DNA of 64,000 nt from Panorpa germanica (Eukaryota > Arthropoda > Insecta > Mecoptera > Panorpidae), in NCBI GenBank assembly GCA_963678705.1, contig OY783221.1:4402001-4466000 (forward strand), in the 5' to 3' direction. Under the pieces are notes generated by a model. It saw only the letters and a program-made list of their open reading frames with translations. It made no database searches and was not told the origin of the DNA. Every line of letters starts with the position of its first letter. The first letter of the stretch is position 1. Position numbers and translations under genes: made by a program. Of this stretch, positions 58,848-64,000 are shown one piece after another.

Positions 58848-59266
58848 CATTGAAGATATTTATGGCCAAGAAGATTAATAACAATGACCTCAAGACTAAG
58901 AATGAATCATACTGGAGCTCCGAAACATCTAGCAAGAAACAAAATCATTCTAAACTCTAAATGCGAATGTGGTGAAGAGGAGGCAGACCCTGACCACATT
59001 CTGTGGCAATGTAAAAATACAGCAATGGCAAGAAATGGACACCAAAGGGCGGTGCTACAGACTTCGCAGACGCTTCCTGTTAACACCGCTTTTTTGATTG
59101 AGAAACCGAAATTTATAACTGCAGTAGCCATGAATAGATCATTCTTATTGTCTGGATATAATGTATAAGAAGAAGCAGAACAATATTAGGGTCGATAAAA
59201 GGCTACGTGCCTAGGAAGCCCGAGAAACTATATAAAATAAAATTAAAAAAAAACATTGAAGATATT
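58848..59266 (+). mobile_element. 5'-truncated LINE, poly(A) tail, 13-bp TSD
   Basis: CATTGAAGATATT occurs at 58848-58860 and 59254-59266, exactly bracketing a 393-bp insert that ends in AATAAAATTAAAAAAAAA. The insert is a LINE 3' end: a coding section open from its first base, an 85-nt 3' UTR and an A-tail. An exact 13-bp TSD, an intact frame and a clean A-tail make this the youngest-looking insertion in the window. Its A-tail sets it apart from the AAT-tailed family at 5337 and 60010. Confidence 0.88.
58863..59168 (+). pseudogene. LINE polyprotein C-terminus, zinc-knuckle fragment
   Basis: Open from WPRRLITMTSRLRMNHTGAP at the insertion junction to the stop after LLSGYNV (ATG at 58884). 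It contains a C-x1-C-x8-H-x4-C cluster (CECGEEEADPDHILWQC). The 'W-P-x-R...RLRxxHT...PxHL' run followed by CxCG...DHxxxxC is the region after the polymerase/RNase H part in several insect LINE clades. The frame is undamaged, but all catalytic domains are missing because of 5' truncation. The minus frame 58907-59131 is a shadow. Confidence 0.75.
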
Positions 59267-59997
59267 AACCGTAGTTAGTACTTGGTTGGATGAAAAAAAG
59301 GATAGAAAAAAAAATCTATTTGTACTCACTTTTCTTTCACTAATACAAATGCTAAGAGATGAGTGTGAAGATATGCACTAAATTCAGAGCCATACATATA
59401 TATATATATTTAGTTGCAATATTTATTGATAAGACTAATAATAGTGGTCCTGTGCTTCATTAAAATTATAACATGTTATTAATCTCTATTGTAACGGTGT
59501 TCTCTATAAAAAATTGATATTCATAAAGATTCAACCAGCCGTCAAAATTGAAGGTTACGAGGCATTCATCTGTGGCATGTGTGTGTGTATGCATTTGTCA
59601 TTATGATGTGTTGGGCAATCTTATCAAGATAAATAATAGATTTTTTATTAAAATGATCAAAAATCTAATCAATATTAATATTACTTTTAACAGTAAGAAT
59701 AGTCGGCAACTGTTAAGATGGTCTTGGAGTGTGGAAATTCTTATTGAAAAGATTATATTTGTATATATTACAGTATATGTACGCTGTTAAGATCAGTTAT
59801 AGGAAAGGGGTACCTGTGTACTCAAAAATTGGATCCAAGAAATGTAATTTTTTATTGTATATCTTGAATTTGCTTAGTTTTTGCTATTCGAGAACTATTT
59901 GCTCATTCAATATCAAAATAAATAAAAGAAACTTTGTTAAATCTAATTAAATTTAGTTTACATTAAAATAAACTAGTAAAACAAGCAGGCTAAAGAG
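59267..59997. other. Non-coding DNA with TA microsatellite
   Basis: A TA run lies at about 59395-59409. The overlapping plus frames 59548-59790 and 59729-59950 are AT-biased, without a motif. No gene is supported. Confidence 0.5.
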
Positions 59998-60600
59998 ACT
60001 TAGCTTATTATTATTATTTATTATTATTAATTGTTCGCCTTTCGGCTTTACAATCTACATTCTTAATACATTTCATAGAATTTCAACTTGAAATTAAACT
60101 TAAACTATTCTAGACCTTTTAATTTTCAAAAGTACTTTCTGCTTCTTCTTCTCTTGACCCTCTTATTTCATTTTCCCTAGTCTTCCTTCATTCTCACCGT
60201 TTCCTCACCTCTTGTCTTCTTTGTCTCCTCTCGGCAAAAACCGTTTCCTGCTTCTCCTTCCTTGTTGCCTGTATCTTCATCTATTACCTCTTGTCTTCCT
60301 TGTCTCCTCTCGACCAAGCCCTCTATTATCTTTTCACTATCCTTCCTGCCTTCTCTCTTCGTTTTCACTTTTCCACTTATGTCTATTACAGGCTCTATCT
60401 TTACTATTTCCTCTTGACTCTCTTACTTTACTCTTTCTTCCTGACTCTCTACCTTTACTATGTTATTATTGTCTCTATCTCCGTCATCTACCTCTTGTCT
60501 TTATCTCCTTTCCGAAAATCCTCTATTTTTCTGGACTGCAGTTTAACTGTTTCCTCGCTACTTCTTTCTTTCTTCTGCTTCCCTTCACACTTAGCTTATT
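59998..60600 (-). mobile_element. 5'-truncated LINE with polypyrimidine tandem repeat, 12-bp TSD
   Basis: ACTTAGCTTATT lies at 59998-60009 and 60589-60600, bracketing a minus-strand insert of 579 bp; the last bases overlap the tail repeat, so the TSD is at least about 8 bp. The 3' end has the AAT-repeat tail and GCCGAAAGGC terminus shared with 5337-6065. The rest is strongly CT-rich on plus, with degenerate tandem units starting near 60208, 60287 and 60491 (CCTCTTGTCTT core). The long plus frames 60212-60640 and 60291-60602, and the minus frame 60177-60368, come from this purine/pyrimidine bias; no RFRLGN or CCHC motif survives. Confidence 0.75.
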
Positions 60601-61493
60601 GACCTCTCAGAAAGGTAACGGTTTGACTAGATACAATTAACTTCACATGTAAGCTAAGAAAAGAAATGGTAAATCCAAATAAACTGAAGACAACTTTGAT
60701 TAAACACAATTAATTCCGCTTGGAAATAAAGAGAGCTATTTAAATGAGTTTGCAAGCAATTCTCAAAATATTATTTAAATTTATTTTGATTATTTTGTTA
60801 TTTCTCTGTTGTGCAGCCTTATCAAAAGCACCTGCTACTCAATTGCATCGACAACTTTTTCAACAACCTTGTCAATGAAATAACATACTTTATTTATATT
60901 TCCATGTAAAATACATTATTATTAATTCCATGTTTTTGTTATTGTGTTTGTGTTCCTAGATTCCAGATTCCAGATTTCTAATAAAGATTGTTCAATCAAT
61001 ATATCCATATCACATTCCACTACGATTCAAGTCAATGTGAATCACTGTTTAAACATGATTGATTTGTGTTCTATATGTGACATTAATTTCAATCCATATA
61101 GTCAGTCATAGCATAACTAGTCGTAAGTAAAAAATGAAACAATAATTCATTTTCGAATTTCTAAAGCGTTGAGTAAAATAATCCGTCTATGTTACAAAAT
61201 ATTTACCGTTTGATAAATTTCGAATGGTTATTGATATGAATGGTGTTGAGAGAAAGCTCTAGGGGTGAGTTTTGTTTTACCCCCAAGCCCATCATCTACA
61301 CGAGTATAGTCATCTACACTATAATGTTAAGTTACAACATTCCAGCCACCACCCGCGATGGATCTACAAACTATTTATAGGGGTGGATATTTTTAAAAGA
61401 AATCATATTTCTTCGGCATGTTTTTAATACAAAATTTTTTATTTAGAATTTGGGATTTTGAAACATACTTACACTAAGATCGCCATCGAGTCT
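60601..61493. other. AT-rich non-coding DNA
   Basis: Nothing recognisable. Confidence 0.5.
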
Positions 61494-61533
61494 ATTAGAT
61501 AACAAATATGTTACTACATATTTGTTATCTAAT
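61494..61533. repeat. 18-bp perfect stem, 4-nt loop hairpin
   Basis: ATTAGATAACAAATATGT at 61494-61511 is exactly reverse-complemented at 61516-61533, with TACT between. It is the tightest hairpin in the window. Pairing ends abruptly at the base, and a rho-independent terminator is irrelevant in this genome. A recent inverted duplication is the likely origin. Confidence 0.9.
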
Positions 61534-63814
61534 TAGTTTTTAAATTAGTTGGCAGTAACCAACTATTTTAAATATTCCATTGCAGTTCCTTTACCGAATT
61601 TCTATACTTATTATCAATCCAACATACATAGGTATATAGTTGATCTTAATATTTCACCGAAGAGGATTACGATATCTTTTAATTATGAAGAAGTACATAC
61701 GTTGATTTTAACAAGAATCAAGAAGAAATTAATAGTTAATATAGTCGTATGTCTTATATTATTTTTTTGTATTTGATTGGTGAACAATAATATCGAACTC
61801 AGAAGTGGGAAAACAATCGATCGTTGACATGTAGGTAGGTAGATGTAGAAAAGTGTAAAAATTTCATTTATGTGTATTGTAATATAAAATTTATGTGTAA
61901 TATTTTGTAATTTAAATATGTAAGCCAGAACGCTGAAAATGCTAAAAGAAAAATAGACATTTAGGTGATTGATCACGTGAGTAGGAAAAACTAAATACAA
62001 ATTTATGACAATAGTTGTTGATTTTACTGTAACATTCAGCCTCAGATCCGCTAAAGTTAACCGATGTTTTGTCGGCATGTAGATATGGTTTTGGAAGATA
62101 TTAAGTAGGCTCTAGATAGTATCAACCGATCTTCTATAAGTTACAAAACAGCCAAAATTTCTGCCAGTTAATATTCGTTAGTTAATATAAATTTATGAGT
62201 GACTGAAATGCCATTGAAGATTATCAAGTCCGTCTTGGGCGCACTAAATGAGTTTCACTTCTGTATTTGTATCATATCAAACAATTTACAAGATTCTAAA
62301 TATATTTGAATGATACAGAGATAATCTCCAGTTATTTCCGGAAAACAACCTATTTGAATACATCCCTGACACCACCCCTTATCATTGTATCTACAGTTTT
62401 TCCCCGCCACGCCGCGCCCCAAGCAACTCTCATGGATTTTTTTCGCTCTATAGAGTTTTGAGTCTGGGCTCTATATAAGTACCATTCATTTTCAAGTGTT
62501 TGATATGTTTTCGAGACTCGCCTGACTGCTTTCTATATAGTTTGTAGGTAAGTGAAGAAGAACAGCTTCTCAATTTTTCTTTATTTTTATATACGTCATC
62601 TAAGTATACTGAATTGTATTTAGGCGATTGGAAAAATCAAGTAGAATTATTACACAACAATCCTTCAGGAATCAACATGGACCCAAGTGTAGCTCAGTGT
62701 TGGAATACCTCGGCTAATATATTTATAATGTGATAAACAAATCGAGAATACCATCTTCTTTATTAAAAAACCTATAGAGTTAAGTATTTTAACCGTGAGA
62801 ATACTTATGTTGTTTTAATTTCCTTAAATACCTTATAAAAAATCAATAAATAATATATTCCGATTCCTTAAATGACTATACCACAGAATTATTAAATTTC
62901 TTACAAAAAAATTGTTGTTGATTTAAAAGATTTGACATTATTCGAATTCTAAAATCAAGATAATATATTTTGCTTATAAAGAATGTTGTCTTTCAGAGTT
63001 TGGAGGGTATAATGTATTATATATCTATATTATATAATGTATTGTATATGTATATAACGAAGGTATAGTTATAGACATATAAGGAATAAGGACACATATA
63101 TTGTATACCCATAGATGCTTCTGTGTGTCTGTCTTTTTAAAACTGTTTGACTTTGATTTAACCTCTATTTATCATGACCTGTCACCACAGTAGTTCTGTC
63201 AAAGCTATTCTATAAATGATGCTTTTGGATGATTGAATTGAAATAGCGAATTTTATAAATTGTGTTTTCCTAATGCTCACATATATATATATCTATATAT
63301 ATATATATATGCTTTAAAGTAGGGTACGCAAAATGTTTCTTAAATTGAATTTAGTTCATATTGTTGATTCATTCTTTTCTATCGTGTATAACAATTACGC
63401 CGACTCTCTCGTTAGGCTGTATTCGAGTTGTTTCGCATTTGCACACTTATTATGAAATGAAGCTTCTACATCAATGTTTATCATGATAACTTATTTTTTA
63501 AGAAATAGTTCTTCGAAAAATCGCGTAATATAAAGATATCTGAGTGCAACGCTGATTTTGTAATAGTAGTTTTCCTAAAAGAAAATTTCTAAATTCAAAA
63601 GCAAGACAATATTACTTTTTAAACTTATTTACCGTCGGTTTATTTTTGAATCTTAGTTCTATCCTTAGCACCCCTGACCTCCTATAATATTGGCAGAGTT
63701 TATTACATCGTGGCTTCATATATGTAGGCTACACTGCTGCTACATAAGTTTTATGATTATAGGAGCACATATTTTGATACCAACCAAACATAGCACTGGT
63801 CCGAGGATCGAACT
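61534..63814. other. AT-rich non-coding DNA with AT microsatellite
   Basis: A TA microsatellite lies at 63280-63310. The overlapping frames 61549-61776 (plus) and 61683-62078 (minus) show no motif. No gene is supported. Confidence 0.5.
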
Positions 63815-63975
63815 AGCAATGCTCTCTGCACTGTGCCGATGTATATTTACACTATATTAATTGTGTAAACTTGTAGGTGTGTTACTTTCATACCAGACAC
63901 GAAATAAATATATTTTTTTTGAGCAGGAATTGAACCCTTGGTCAGGTTTAGCAGAGTATTATAGTGTATGACCTA
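63815..63975 (-). mobile_element. SINE-like segments with two B-box-like motifs
   Basis: On the minus strand GGTTCAATTCCTG (about 63912-63924) and, further downstream, AGTTCGATCCTCGG (about 63802-63815) both resemble Pol III B boxes. The first is preceded by AACCTGACCAA, as the 3.2-kb copy has TGAACCA in the same place. No good A box is found for either, and the window ends soon after, so the element cannot be bounded. It is probably a tRNA-derived SINE relic. Confidence 0.3.
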
Positions 63976-64000
63976 AATACCCCAAGTATGATTTAAACTA

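Noticed and set aside
60212..60640. 142-codon plus-strand frame, the longest in the window
   Set aside because: Leucine/serine/phenylalanine bias comes from the polypyrimidine tandem repeat inside a minus-strand LINE insertion with defined TSDs.
61683..62078. 131-codon minus-strand frame
   Set aside because: Rich in I, L, F, T and N, without domain, splice or promoter support, and overlapped by another frame on the opposite strand.
1..64000. CRISPR arrays, prokaryotic operons, riboswitches, phage or plasmid genes
   Set aside because: None seen; composition, LINE/MITE content and lack of dense coding identify the window as animal nuclear DNA.

Overview
This is an AT-rich, gene-poor stretch of a eukaryotic nuclear genome. 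It is most likely from an insect: the LINE fragments end in an RFRLGN plus C-x2-C-x8-H-x4-C protein tail and a short AAT-repeat 3' tail that I associate with insect genomes, and a TACAGGGTGTC-type dispersed repeat is present. The order cannot be fixed from the sequence. I see no bacterial operon, CRISPR array, rRNA gene, functional tRNA or complete protein-coding gene. Most open frames of 60 to 140 codons are chance frames in AT-rich or polypyrimidine DNA.

The recognisable content is mainly mobile-element debris. Three 5'-truncated LINE insertions have both ends defined by target-site duplications (TSDs): 5337-6065 (9-bp TSD, minus), 60010-60588 (12-bp TSD, minus, same family) and 58861-59253 (13-bp TSD, plus, a different poly(A)-tailed family with an intact C-terminal frame). 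Older copies of the first family lie at 8755-9222, 26110-26412 and 26935-27205. DNA-transposon relics are a TTAA-flanked element with a coding remnant (42881-43828), a 348-bp MITE with 8-bp TSD (12513-12860), a 217-bp long-TIR MITE (36396-36612) and a hAT-like element (56389-56706). tRNA-derived SINE-like sequences lie on the minus strand near 3.2, 38.4 and 63.9 kb. Further dispersed repeats occur in pairs (17.5/39.4 kb, 19.6/52.5 kb, 3.9/32.1 kb).

Host-gene evidence is thin: possible micro-exons on the minus strand at 13993-14028 and 3016-3040, and a possible terminal exon at 33510-33605 (minus) encoding an acidic C-terminus. The exon-like segment at 33.5 kb lies inside a 39-bp inverted-repeat pair (32960-33780, 38 of 39 positions matching). 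The window is best read as intergenic or long-intron DNA. The two most interesting items are that inverted-repeat unit and a two-copy coding family of unknown identity (3756-4025 plus, 31985-32227 minus) whose copies differ by an in-frame 51-nt segment.

Nothing here amounts to a convincing new biological system. All family names are from memory of motifs, without database comparison.
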